Positions 21,582 through 29,719 of a DNA stretch of 64,000 bases are shown one piece after another. The notes under the pieces were generated by a model. The model saw only the letters and a list, made by a program, of their open reading frames with translations, was not told the DNA's origin and searched no databases. This stretch comes from Rhodovulum sp. 12E13 (GTDB lineage: Bacteria > Pseudomonadota > Alphaproteobacteria > Rhodobacterales > Rhodobacteraceae): NCBI RefSeq assembly GCF_003340565.1, contig NZ_QPLK01000001.1, positions 186,001 through 250,000 on the forward strand, in the 5' to 3' direction. How positions within the stretch are numbered: the first letter of the stretch is position 1; every line of letters starts with the position of its first letter. The translations under genes and the position numbers were made by a program.

Positions 21582-22853
21582 TCAGCCGCCCGCCGCGTCG
21601 GCGGCGGCGAGTTCGTGCAGCGAGGCGGCGAGCTTGGCGATCTCCTTGCGGAGCGGGTTCTTGGCGGCGTTGACCGACAGGGGCAGGCCGTGATCGTCGG
21701 CCTCGGCCACCTGTCGGCCGCCGTCGGGCAGCATCAGCTCGATGTCGATGTCGAGGCTTTCGGCCAGCCGCTTGGCGCGCGCCTTGCCCTGCAGGTCGGT
21801 CAGGCGCGGCGCGCGATTGAGGCCGTAGCGGATGCGCTCGATCGGCAGGTCCTCGCCCTTCAGGAGCCGGACGAAGCGCAGCGTGTTCTGCGCCGAGCGC
21901 ATGTCGAGCTCGAGCAGCGCCAGGTAGACATGCGCCGCCGAGAGCACCGCCTCCGACCACACGACCAGTGTCGAGGGCATGTCGATCACCACGAAGTCGA
22001 AGCTCGCGCGCGCCAGCTCGATCAGCGCCTTCATGTCGTCGGCCGACACGATGTCGAGCGGCAGCATCTCCGACGGCGCGGTCAGCACGTGCAGCTTCTC
22101 CTCGTGGAGCTGCATCGCGCCCAGCATCGCCTCGGCGTCGGCCTGCTGCAGGTCGGACAGGAACTCGAACACCGCGTCGCGGCGCGGCAGGTCGAGATAG
22201 GTGCCGACAGAGCCGGTCTGGAAGTCGAGATCGAGCAGGCACACCTTGGGCGGCTGCGCGTCCTTGCTCTTGCGCAGCGACTTGTCGGGGTTGGCGAGCT
22301 CCCACGCGAGGTTGACGGCGAGGGTGGTCGCGCCCACGCCCCCCGCGAGGCCGTGGACGGGCAGGACAACGCCGTTACGCCCGCCGCCCCCGCCGGCGAT
22401 GGGGCCCGACCCCGCGACATGGACATGCGCCATCGGCTCCGGCGCCGGGCGGCGCATCCGCTCCAGCGCCTCCGACAGCGCGCCCTCGGGCAGCGGATAG
22501 GGCAGGAAGTCGGTCGCGCCGAGCCGCAGCAGCTGGTGCAGGGCGACGGGGCTCACGTCCTCGGCCACCAGAACCACGCGGATGCTGCGCTCGTCGGCGG
22601 CCGAGATGATCTCGCCGATGAGCTGGAGCTGGTCCTCGTCCTCGTTGTCGATGGCGATGGCGACGAATTCGAGCGATCCGGCCTCGGGCTGGGCGAAGAA
22701 GGGCAGCGCATCGTCGAACGACAGGTCGCCCCAGCTCTCTCCGAGCTCGGCTTCCATGTCCTCGATCAGAAGGTCGAAATTCTGCACGTCTCTGCAGATC
22801 GTGCAGGCGGTGATCGGAGCCGCCTCCGGCTGCAGGGCTGCACTGCTTTCCAT
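21582..22853 (-). CDS. cpaE: TadZ/CpaE, ParA/MinD-like localisation ATPase of the Flp pilus
   Basis: A 423-residue protein. The N-terminal 130 residues resemble a response-regulator receiver fold without the full phosphorylation set. The second half is a MinD/ParA-type ATPase with deviant Walker A in VHGLAGGVGATTLAVNLAWELA and switch-like VCLLDLDFQTGSVGTYLDL and VVIDMPSTL. TadZ directs the pilus machine to the pole. ATG 22853 is preceded by AAGGA at good distance; the longer frame from 23183 lacks family similarity. It opens the tadZ-tadA-tadB-tadC unit, which is separated from the secretin gene by a hairpin terminator. Confidence 0.87.
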   Translation of the reverse strand: MESSAALQPEAAPITACTICRDVQNFDLLIEDMEAELGESWGDLSFDDALPFFAQPEAGSLEFVAIAIDNEDEDQLQLIGEIISAADERSIRVVLVAEDVSPVALHQLLRLGATDFLPYPLPEGALSEALERMRRPAPEPMAHVHVAGSGPIAGGGGGRNGVVLPVHGLAGGVGATTLAVNLAWELANPDKSLRKSKDAQPPKVCLLDLDFQTGSVGTYLDLPRRDAVFEFLSDLQQADAEAMLGAMQLHEEKLHVLTAPSEMLPLDIVSADDMKALIELARASFDFVVIDMPSTLVVWSEAVLSAAHVYLALLELDMRSAQNTLRFVRLLKGEDLPIERIRYGLNRAPRLTDLQGKARAKRLAESLDIDIELMLPDGGRQVAEADDHGLPLSVNAAKNPLRKEIAKLAASLHELAAADAAGG

Positions 22854-23179
22854 GGCCTCACGTCCTTCTCGCCAGGGGGCGGCGGCGGGCTCGGTCCGGC
22901 CGGGCGTGTCCAGCCGCGACGTCCGGCGTCGCCACCCCTCGCACGACTGGGTATGCCGCACTCTTCCTTGGCAGGTTGTCGGCGCCGAACGCGGCGGAAT
23001 TTTGGCGAGAGTGCCGCATTTGTGCGGTTTCGGCACAGGCGCGGGCGTGGCCGGGCGCTCTGTTTCGCAGGGCAGGATAAAGTCGCCCGGGCGCCGCGCG
23101 CGGCCGGAAACGAAAACGGCGCGCCGGGGCGCGCCGTTTCCTGGGTGTCGCTGGGTCAGGGCGCCGGGGCGCCCCGGTG
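22854..23179. other. 326 bp spacer inside the tad locus, with a terminator
   Basis: The gap between the small lipoprotein gene and tadZ holds a 12-bp perfect hairpin at 23114-23139 and otherwise no convincing gene. Long frames crossing it are shadows of the neighbouring genes. A tadZ promoter should lie between about 22860 and 23110, but I could not single one out. Confidence 0.5.
23114..23139 (-). terminator. Rho-independent terminator between cpaD-like and tadZ
   Basis: A perfect inverted repeat with arms AAACGGCGCGCC and GGCGCGCCGTTT and a two-base centre. Read on the minus strand, the stem ends in GTTT and is followed by TCGTTTCC, a T-rich tail. It lies about 40 bp beyond the stop of the lipoprotein gene, so it would end the secretin-lipoprotein transcript and make tadZ onward a separate unit. 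Confidence 0.75.
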
Positions 23180-23512
23180 TCACTCGTTGGTGGCGTCGCC
23201 GAACGTGATGAACTCGGGCTCGGGCGCGGCGCTCTCGACATAGCCGTTATAGGTCGCGCGGGCATACTTGCCGTCCCAGGTACGGCCCGGGCAGGCGCCG
23301 ACCTTGCTCACATACTTGCCAGCGGCCGATCCGGGGGCGACCTGGCAGGTCTGCACGAGATGGTTGTTCATCGTGGCGTTGCCGAAGTTCGACGGCGTGA
23401 TCTGGCTGCCGGCCTCGTAGGCGCATCCCGAGGCGAGGAGCGTGACGGCCAGGGCCGCGCCCGTGGCGAGGCGGAGCCGCGCGGGGCGGGAGGGGAGGGT
23501 GAAGCGGTCCAT
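23180..23512 (-). CDS. Mini CpaD-like lipoprotein of the tad locus
   Basis: A 110-residue lipoprotein with signal sequence and lipobox LLASGC (cysteine near residue 30). The mature part has the phrase SNFGNATMNNHLVQT, which echoes the CpaD signature NFGCATQNN, but the protein is about half the length of CpaD and lacks the rest. Two further cysteines (QTCQVAP, VGACPGR) may form a disulfide. It lies five bp behind the secretin gene, the place where cpaD is found in other tad loci. I take it as a reduced CpaD-type pilotin or secretin partner; the link rests on position and one short motif. Confidence 0.6.
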   Translation of the reverse strand: MDRFTLPSRPARLRLATGAALAVTLLASGCAYEAGSQITPSNFGNATMNNHLVQTCQVAPGSAAGKYVSKVGACPGRTWDGKYARATYNGYVESAAPEPEFITFGDATNE

Positions 23513-23517
23513 GTGCC

Positions 23518-24948
23518 TTACTCCATCACGTAGCCATAGGAGCCCGAGAAGTCCTGCCGGGCGACCTCGCCGGCACCCCCCGAGACGGGGCGCGTTTCGC
23601 GCGCGGTCACCCCGCGCAGGAAGAGGTCGGCCTCCGAGGGCGGGCGGATGCGGTCGGTCGGCAGGGCCAGCGTCTCGCCGCGGGTGGGCGACACGAGGTG
23701 GGCGGAGATGATGATGACGAGCTCCGACTGCTCGCGCCGATAATCCGTCGAGCGGAACAGCGCGCCGAGCACCGGGATGTCGCCGAGCCAGGGCACCTGG
23801 CTGGCCAGATCCTCGAAGTCGTCCTCGAGCAGGCCCGCGATGGCGAAGCTCTCGCCGTCGCGCATCTCGACGGTGGTCGTCGCCCGCCGGGTGCGGAAGC
23901 CGTTGACCTGGAAGATTCCGGTGTCGAGCGAGACCGAGGGATCGAGGCCCGAGACCTCGGAGGTCAGCCGCAGGTTGATGTTCTCACCCACGACCCTGGG
24001 GGTCATGTTGAGCAGGATGCCGAAGGGCTTGTACTCGACCGAGATGCCGTCGTCGGTCTGCACCGGAACCGGGTATTCGCCGCCGGCGAGGAACTCGGCC
24101 GCCTGGCCAGACAGGGCGGTGAGGTTCGGCTCGGCCAGGGTGCGCAGGAAGCCGTTCGTCTCGAGCGCCTCGATCAGCACGGCGAACTCGACGTCGCCGG
24201 CGCCGACGCCGATCTGGAAGGCGCCCTGGTTGCCGCCGCCGAGCGTTACGCCGGTCCCGGGGTCGCCGTCGAAGAGATTGGCGAGGTTGTCGCCCAGCAG
24301 GTAGGTGCCGGTGCCCGTCACGGTGCCGATGTCGGTGTCGTCGTTGAGGAAGTTCGCCGCCACCGAGGCCGAGAGCGCCTTGGACACCGAGCGCGACATC
24401 TCGGCGAAGCGCACCTTCATCATGACCTGCTGGGTGCCGCCGACCTCCATGAGGTTCGACACCCGCTCGGGGGCGTAGCGGTTGGCGAGGTCGAGCGCCG
24501 AGTCGATCGCCTGTGCCGACGAGACGACGCCCGACAGCACGATCCCGTCGTTGGCCGGGCGCACCTCGATCTGCTCGCCCGGGAGCACCTCGCGCAGCCG
24601 CTCCTTCAGTTCGCCCACGTCGGCGGTGACCTGCACCTCGACATTGGTGATCAGGCGGCCCTCCTCGTTGAGGAGCGTCAGCGTCGTGCGCCCGGGCGCG
24701 CGGCCGAGCACGTAGATCGACGATTCCGAGAGGGTCGAGATGTCGGCGATCTGGGGGTTGGCGATCGAGAGTTCGGCGAAGGGCGTGTCGCTCTCGACGA
24801 CGACGGCCTTGTTGATCGGCACCTTGAGCGCCCGCTGGATCGTCCCGCCCTGCAGGCGGAGCGTCTCGGCCTGGACGATGTGCGGCGTGGCCGCGAGGGT
24901 GACGGCAAGGCCCATCAGACCCGCCCGAAGTAGCGTCTTGACTGTCAT
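23518..24948 (-). CDS. cpaC: Outer-membrane secretin RcpA/CpaC of the Flp pilus
   Basis: A 476-residue secretin with cleavable signal peptide (ends IVQA), an N-terminal pilus-assembly domain (about 30-100, VPINKAVVVESDTPFAEL), a BON-like segment (about 105-170) and the secretin core (about 230-420: LRTLAEPNLTALSGQAAEFLAGGEYPVP, VPWLGDIPVLGALFRS, SELVIIISAHLV). It forms the gated ring through which the pilus passes. It is the first gene of the minus-strand block; in most tad loci cpaB precedes it, but here no such gene is found upstream. Confidence 0.92.
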   Translation of the reverse strand: MTVKTLLRAGLMGLAVTLAATPHIVQAETLRLQGGTIQRALKVPINKAVVVESDTPFAELSIANPQIADISTLSESSIYVLGRAPGRTTLTLLNEEGRLITNVEVQVTADVGELKERLREVLPGEQIEVRPANDGIVLSGVVSSAQAIDSALDLANRYAPERVSNLMEVGGTQQVMMKVRFAEMSRSVSKALSASVAANFLNDDTDIGTVTGTGTYLLGDNLANLFDGDPGTGVTLGGGNQGAFQIGVGAGDVEFAVLIEALETNGFLRTLAEPNLTALSGQAAEFLAGGEYPVPVQTDDGISVEYKPFGILLNMTPRVVGENINLRLTSEVSGLDPSVSLDTGIFQVNGFRTRRATTTVEMRDGESFAIAGLLEDDFEDLASQVPWLGDIPVLGALFRSTDYRREQSELVIIISAHLVSPTRGETLALPTDRIRPPSEADLFLRGVTARETRPVSGGAGEVARQDFSGSYGYVME

Positions 24949-25503
24949 GTGACCTGCCTCTTGTCACGATTGGGGAACGGGTCTTTGTGCCCGCATTGGC
25001 CGGCAGACTGCCCGCGATCCGCTTTTCGGGCAATAATCAGGGGTTTAAGGGGCACTATTTATGTAGTGGCCGGGCAACACATTGTTGCACCTTCCCCATC
25101 TCTTGGGGGCCACGAGCCCGCCGCACCCCGGATGTGGGGCCTCCGTATAGGACCCCGGCAGCGCCGCGCGCGGGGGGCGGGGGTGAGGCCGGTTGCGGGG
25201 GACAGGCGCGGCGATCCTTGCCGGGCGCGGCCGCACGGGGCGGCGCCGTCGATCTGCAGCCTTGCGGCCGGGGGCGGGCGGCGCACGCGTCGCAGGCCCG
25301 CCGTCGCAGACCCGCCGTCACGGGCGCCCCGTCACGGGCGCCCCGTCACGGGCGCCCCGGCATGGACCCCTGCCACGGGCCCGCCATTGCGGGCGGCCCG
25401 CGACGACGCCGCCGGACCACCGCCGGCGACGGGCCGGCCGTGGTCTGGGGGCAGGGTGTCGTCCCGCGGAGCAACAGGTGCCGCCGCGAGGATGGGATGC
25501 GGG
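24949..25503. other. Intergenic region upstream of the tad secretin, with 14-bp tandem repeats
   Basis: This 555 bp spacer lies between rpoH and cpaC. The first 130 bp are locally AT-richer (around 25030-25090) and should hold the tad promoter reading left. A set of five 14-bp repeats lies at 25291-25360. No cpaB, flp or other gene is present; all long frames have Arg/Pro/Gly-rich composition typical of noncoding GC-rich DNA. Confidence 0.5.
25291..25360. repeat. Five tandem 14-bp repeats
   Basis: Five contiguous units: CGCAGGCCCGCCGT, CGCAGACCCGCCGT, then three of CACGGGCGCCCCGT type (the last ends in G). The last three are identical except for the final base. They lie in the spacer between rpoH and the tad secretin gene, about 140 bp beyond the rpoH stop. 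Function unknown. Confidence 0.8.
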
Positions 25504-26400
25504 TCAGGCCGTCTCGGCCAGGCCACGCTCCTCGGCAAGGTCCTGCATGCGCTTCTGCAGCTTCTCGAAGGCGCGCACCTCGATCTGGCGGATACGCTCG
25601 CGGCTGACATTGTAGACGCCCGACAGATCCTCCAGCGTGACCGAGGGCTCGGTCAGGCGGCGCTGGGTCAGGATGTCCTTCTCGCGGTCGTTCAGCACGT
25701 CCATCGCCTCGGCGAGCAGTTCGCGGCGCACCGACATCTCGTCGGCCTCGGCATACTGGCCCGCCTGGTCGGCGCCCTCGTCCTCGAGCCAGTCCTGCCA
25801 CTGGGTCGAGCTGTCTTCCTCGGTGCCGATCGTGGCGTTGAGCGAGGCGTCGCCACCCGACAGGCGCCGGTTCATCGAGATCACCTCGTCCTCGGTCACG
25901 CCGAGGTCGTGGGCGATGCGCGCCACGTTCTCGGGGCGCAGGTCGCCCTCTTCCAGCGCGCCGATTCGGCTCTTGGCCTTGCGCAGGTTGAAGAACAGCT
26001 TCTTCTGTGCCGAGGTCGTGCCGAGCTTCACCAGGCTCCACGACCGCAGGATGTATTCCTGGATCGAGGCGCGGATCCACCACATCGCGTAGGTCGCCAG
26101 CCGGAACCCCTTGTCCGGGTCGAAGCGCTTGACCGCCTGCATCAGCCCGACATTCGCCTCGGAGATCACCTCGGCCTGGGGCAGGCCGTAGCCGCGATAC
26201 CCCATGGCGATCTTGGCCGCCAGGCGCAGGTGGCTGGTGACCAGCGTATGGGCGGCCTCGGTATCCTGATGGTCGGCCCACCGCTTGGCGAGCATGAACT
26301 CTTCTTCCGGTTCCAGCATCGGAAACTTGCGGATTTCCTGCAGATACCGGTTGAGCCCCTGCTCGGGAGAGGGGGCGGGAAGATTGGCGTAGGTACTCAT
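25504..26400 (-). CDS. rpoH: Heat-shock RNA polymerase sigma factor
   Basis: A 298-residue sigma-32 type factor. Region 2 has SHLRLAAKIAMGYRGYGLPQAEVISEANVGLMQAVKRFDPDKGFRLATYAMWWIRASIQEYIL (region 2.1-2.4), followed by the RpoH box QKKLFFNLRKAKSR that separates RpoH from vegetative sigma factors, and region 4 near the end (VTLEDLSGVYNVSRERIRQIEVRAFEKLQ). It directs transcription of chaperone and protease genes. ATG 26400 follows GGAGGG. A palindrome and a heat-shock-like promoter lie 116-148 bp upstream, suggesting self-activation. Confidence 0.95.
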   Translation of the reverse strand: MSTYANLPAPSPEQGLNRYLQEIRKFPMLEPEEEFMLAKRWADHQDTEAAHTLVTSHLRLAAKIAMGYRGYGLPQAEVISEANVGLMQAVKRFDPDKGFRLATYAMWWIRASIQEYILRSWSLVKLGTTSAQKKLFFNLRKAKSRIGALEEGDLRPENVARIAHDLGVTEDEVISMNRRLSGGDASLNATIGTEEDSSTQWQDWLEDEGADQAGQYAEADEMSVRRELLAEAMDVLNDREKDILTQRRLTEPSVTLEDLSGVYNVSRERIRQIEVRAFEKLQKRMQDLAEERGLAETA

Positions 26401-26758
26401 CTGTGCTTGCCCTCCGAACCTGTTGCCCCTTTCGTTCCGCGTCGCCCGGTCTGCGCGTCCCGGCCTACCAGCAGGCCTGACGCAGGGGAATACTGCGCGA
26501 AAGGTGTCGTTTGCGTTAACATATGGCATCTGAACCGATCGGTTCAAGTTGAAGTCCTCCGCAACGTTAGGAGATACACCTGCGCGCCTGCGCATGGAAC
26601 GGTCTGCAACATCGTATCACGTCCCTTTGCCGATTGTTTCAGGCACCCCGCGCGCCCGATCACGGAGCGCATGGCGCGGGCCGAAGTTCCCGCTTCGGGC
26701 GGCCAGCGCGGGAGGCGCGGGGCGCGGTTGGCCGGGCGTCGATGTCTCCCCTTCCCTC
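26401..26758. other. Intergenic region upstream of rpoH
   Basis: This 358 bp spacer between rluD and rpoH contains the AT-richer rpoH promoter region (26510-26550). The part from 26590 to 26758 is GC-rich and shows no gene. Confidence 0.5.
26516..26548 (-). promoter_or_regulatory. Heat-shock-type promoter of rpoH with embedded palindrome
   Basis: Read on the minus strand, CTTGAA (26548 to 26543) is followed after 16 bases by CCATATGTTAA (26526 to 26516), close to the sigma-32 pattern CTTGAA/CCCATnT. A 16-bp perfect palindrome TGAACCGATCGGTTCA (26531-26546) overlaps the -35 element. The predicted start is roughly 108 bases upstream of the rpoH ATG. A vegetative reading (TTGAAC and TATGTT, 18 apart) is also possible. 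Confidence 0.55.
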
Positions 26759-27790
26759 CTAGGGGCCGCGCAGCGCGGCCAGCAGCCGGCCGAAATCCGC
26801 GGGCAGGGGGCTGTCGAACGCCAGCCGCTCCCCCGTCACCGGGTGGAAAAAGCCGAGCCGGGCCGCGTGCAGCGCCTGCCGGGGAAACGCGTCGACGGCC
26901 CCGGCCACGCCGCCCCCGAGGGCCCGCGCCGAGGCGCGGCGTCGCCCGCCATAGGTGGCGTCGCCGATCAGCGCGTGCCCGGCATAGGCCATGTGCACCC
27001 GGATCTGGTGGGTGCGCCCCGTCTCGAGCCGGCACTCCAGCAGCGCGGCGGCGGGCGGCGTGCCGAACGCCTCCAGCACCTGCGCATGGGTAACGGCCGA
27101 GCGCCCCCGTTCCCATGTCACCGCCTGGCGCTGCCGGTCGGTGCGGTGGCGGTCGAGCCGGGTGCGCAGGGTCAGGCGCCCGCCCGACCAGGACACCCCG
27201 CGCAGCCCCGACAGCCTCGGGTCGGCCGGGTCGGGGACGCCGTGGCAGAGCGCGAGATACGCGCGCTCGACCGCGTGCGCCTCGAACTGGGCGGCGAGGC
27301 CGTGATGGGCGGCGTCGGTCTTTGCGGCCACCAGCAACCCGCTCGTGTCCTTGTCGATCCGGTGCACGATGCCGGGCCGCTTCTCGCCGCCCACTCCCGA
27401 CAGCGTGGCGCCGCAATGGGCGAGCAGCGCATTGACGAGCGTGCCCGACGGCGCGCCGGGGGCGGGATGCACGACCATTCCGGCGGGCTTGTCGACGACG
27501 ATAAGGTGCGTATCCTCGTAGGCCACCGAAAGCGGGATCGCTTCTGCCGCCGTGGCCACCTCGGCCGCCTCCGGCAGCGCGATCTCGATCAAGTCGCCCG
27601 CCGCCACCTTCGCCTTCGGTTCGGTCAGCGCAGCGCCGCCTCGCGTGACAGCGCCCCCGGCGATGAGCCGCGCGAGGCGCGAGCGCGAGAGGGCGGCCGC
27701 CTCTGGCACGTCTCGCGCCAATGCCCTATCGAGGCGTGGCGGCGGGTCGTCCCCGATCACGACCCGGATGAGCCGGAGCCCCTGTTCCAT
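26759..27790 (-). CDS. rluD: 23S rRNA pseudouridine synthase, RluA/RluD family
   Basis: A 343-residue enzyme that isomerises uridines in rRNA. An S4-like RNA-binding domain at the N-terminus (SRSRLARLIAGGAVTRGG) is followed by the catalytic domain with the aspartate in IVHRIDKDTSGLLV and the phrases YLALCHGVP and ETGRTHQIRVHMAYAGHALIGDATYGG. RluD proper modifies helix 69; the exact paralogue cannot be fixed from motifs alone. ATG 27790 overlaps, on the opposite strand, the ATG of the small membrane protein gene (positions 27788-27791 read CATG). It lies upstream of rpoH in the same direction, a neighbourhood common in alphaproteobacteria. Confidence 0.88.
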   Translation of the reverse strand: MEQGLRLIRVVIGDDPPPRLDRALARDVPEAAALSRSRLARLIAGGAVTRGGAALTEPKAKVAAGDLIEIALPEAAEVATAAEAIPLSVAYEDTHLIVVDKPAGMVVHPAPGAPSGTLVNALLAHCGATLSGVGGEKRPGIVHRIDKDTSGLLVAAKTDAAHHGLAAQFEAHAVERAYLALCHGVPDPADPRLSGLRGVSWSGGRLTLRTRLDRHRTDRQRQAVTWERGRSAVTHAQVLEAFGTPPAAALLECRLETGRTHQIRVHMAYAGHALIGDATYGGRRRASARALGGGVAGAVDAFPRQALHAARLGFFHPVTGERLAFDSPLPADFGRLLAALRGP

Positions 27791-28190
27791 GCCGGATCTC
27801 CCCAAAGAGCCCGAGCCGCGCGACCCTGCCGCGGGTGCTGGTCCGCGCGAGCCCACGGCGGAGGAACTGCGCGGCCTGCGCCTCCTGCGCGGCCTCGTGA
27901 CCGTGCTCACGGCGACGATGATCGCGGGCATCGCCGCGATCGTGGTGCTTCTCTACCTCAGGCTGCCGGGGGGCGCCACGGCATCTGCACCGCCCGCGCC
28001 CGCCCCGTTGCCGGCCCAGCTGCCGGCCCTGCCGGGCTCCATCACCCTGCCGGAAGGGGCGCGGGCGCAGGCGGTGACGGCGGGGCCGGGCTGGTGGGCT
28101 GTGGTGACCCGGGCCGGCGACATCCTGCTCTACGACGCCGAGGGCACCCTCCTGCGCCGCATCGCGGCCGAGGAACTCGCAGCCGACTGA
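27789..28190 (+). CDS. Small single-span membrane protein (Rhodobacterales-specific, DUF6476-like)
   Basis: A 133-residue protein with a Pro/Glu-rich cytosolic N-terminus, one membrane span at about 35-57 (TVLTATMIAGIAAIVVLLYL), an Ala/Pro linker, and a C-terminal beta-rich domain (ITLPEGARAQAVTAGPGWW, ILLYDAEGTLLRRI). I associate it with the DUF6476 family seen beside rluD in Rhodobacterales, from memory. Its ATG at 27789 overlaps the start codon of the divergent rluD, so the two promoters must lie within each other's coding region or leader. Confidence 0.7.
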   Translation: MPDLPKEPEPRDPAAGAGPREPTAEELRGLRLLRGLVTVLTATMIAGIAAIVVLLYLRLPGGATASAPPAPAPLPAQLPALPGSITLPEGARAQAVTAGPGWWAVVTRAGDILLYDAEGTLLRRIAAEELAAD

Positions 28191-28396
28191 TCCGGCCGCG
28201 AGTCGGTCCGGCGGCGGAAATGGCGCCGAATTGCGGCCGGTCTCGACCCGCCTACCAGCCCTGCCGCCGGCGCTCCGTCGTCAATCCGGCCGATCCGGCG
28301 CAACCAATGACGATTTTGCGACAATTTCGCAGAAATTTGGACACGGTTGTGTCCGCCGGCGCAGGGTGAGCGGGCAGATTGTGAACGGGTTGCTGA

Positions 28397-29035
28397 ATGA
28401 CGAGTCCCATCGAGCGGATGCGCGAGCGAGCGGAAGCCTTCCACGTGCTCGGGCTGAGCGAGACGGCCGCTCCGGGCGAGATCCGGGCGGCGTGGCGGCG
28501 GGTGGCCTTCGAGGTGCATCCCGACCGGACCGGGGGCGATTACGACGACTTCATGCGCGCCAAGGCCGCCTACGAGCTGTTGCGGCCCGATGGAGAGGCG
28601 GGCGCGCGGCCGTCGGCTTCTGCGGCGCGCGGCTTCCGCACCGGGCGGTCGCCCACGGGCGCCCGGCCACGGGTGGCGACCCGCCGCGTGCCGCTTGGCG
28701 CAGAGGCGGTCGCGGCCTGCCGGGCGCTGCTCGAGACGGGGGAGGCCGGCGAGCCCGTGTCCGAGGCCGCCGCGTCTGCCGCGGGCCATGTTCCCGATGC
28801 GGTCGAGCGGCATGGGCGCAGCCTGACCTACATCGTGGCAACGGAGCTCTCGGAGGGCATCAACCGGGTCGCCCTGCCCACCGCGCTGCTCGAGGACAAC
28901 CGCAGGGTCAAACCGCGAATCGTGACGGTGCGCGCCGCCCGCTCCGGGGCGGGCGAGGTCCGCGTTCCCGACCGCCAGCGTGCCCGCCTGTTTCCCGGAG
29001 CGCGGAGCGTCACAATCCGGTTCGGTCAAAGCTGA
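28397..29035 (+). CDS. J-domain protein
   Basis: A 212-residue protein. The N-terminal J domain (about 12-75) keeps the HPD motif at 41-43 (FEVHPDRTGG), which stimulates the ATPase of DnaK. No Gly/Phe region or zinc centre follows, so it is a type III co-chaperone. The C-terminal part (about 100-212) is beta-rich, has no membrane span and is not recognised (LTYIVATELSEGINRVALPT). It starts 206 bp downstream of the small membrane protein gene; an inverted repeat GGACAC-GGTT-GTGTCC lies at 28339-28354, 43 bp before the ATG. Its place next to rpoH and rluD is common in this order. Confidence 0.8.
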   Translation: MTSPIERMRERAEAFHVLGLSETAAPGEIRAAWRRVAFEVHPDRTGGDYDDFMRAKAAYELLRPDGEAGARPSASAARGFRTGRSPTGARPRVATRRVPLGAEAVAACRALLETGEAGEPVSEAAASAAGHVPDAVERHGRSLTYIVATELSEGINRVALPTALLEDNRRVKPRIVTVRAARSGAGEVRVPDRQRARLFPGARSVTIRFGQS

Positions 29036-29719
29036 GCGGCAAGGGGCCTGGCGTGGCGGCATCGCCGCCCTCGGGCCTGGGGCGAGCGGCGCATGCGGTC
29101 GCCTGTCCTGTCAGGTCGACGGCGGGGCCGCACCGCGGCACGGATCGACGCGCCGCGCCGGACCGAGGAGCCTACCCGGTAGCCTGCCGCAACGACCGCC
29201 GCCATGCTGGCCGATCATGACAGCGACCGCGTGCGTTCTCGCCGCTGGACGGACCTTGCGATGGCCACGCCCGGCCGAAAGCATCCGTGCGCCGGGTCTC
29301 GCCCACCGCCGCGACACTGTGACGACGCCCGACGCGGTCACCACGCGACGCGCGGCAGGCACGAGAGGGACATCTGCCCGCATGCGGATCGCCTCGGACC
29401 CCTGAATTCACGGACGATCGCCCCGGCCCCACCCGTCGCGCCGACCGCCGCTCCTTCACGTGTCGCCTGACATGGCGCCCGTGCGACGGAGTGCACGCGT
29501 CTGCAGAGCCGGAACCCGTGCTGCCTGCGGGCGGTTCCGGTCTCGTCACCTCCGATCGCGAGAGGTCCTCGCTCCGGCCGCGGGCGCCTGCCGGAGGGTG
29601 AACGGCAACCGAATGAACCGCACCGGGGCGAGGCGGATTGCCGCGCGGGCCGGAGCTTCAAACTTCACATTCGATGCAGACATTGGAATGTGATCGACTT
29701 CGCAACCGAGAGGGATGTC
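29036..29719. other. 684 bp gap between the J-domain gene and the bacterioferritin gene
   Basis: No convincing gene on either strand; frames are short or Arg/Pro-rich. The last 60 bp contain a 7-bp inverted repeat (29666-29692) near the bacterioferritin start. No tRNA or other RNA was recognised. Confidence 0.4.
29666..29692. promoter_or_regulatory. Inverted repeat upstream of bfr
   Basis: CACATTC and GAATGTG arms separated by 13 bases, ending 27 bp before the bacterioferritin ATG. The position suits an operator. It does not match the Fur or Irr box sequences I know, so the regulator is unknown. Confidence 0.3.

Noticed and set aside
25030-25060. CtrA-like site (TTAA with a partial second half) upstream of the tad secretin
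   Set aside because: Only the first half-site matches; the second reads ATTA at the wrong register.
25291-25360. 14-bp repeats as a CRISPR array
   Set aside because: Units are contiguous without spacers and too short; no cas gene nearby.
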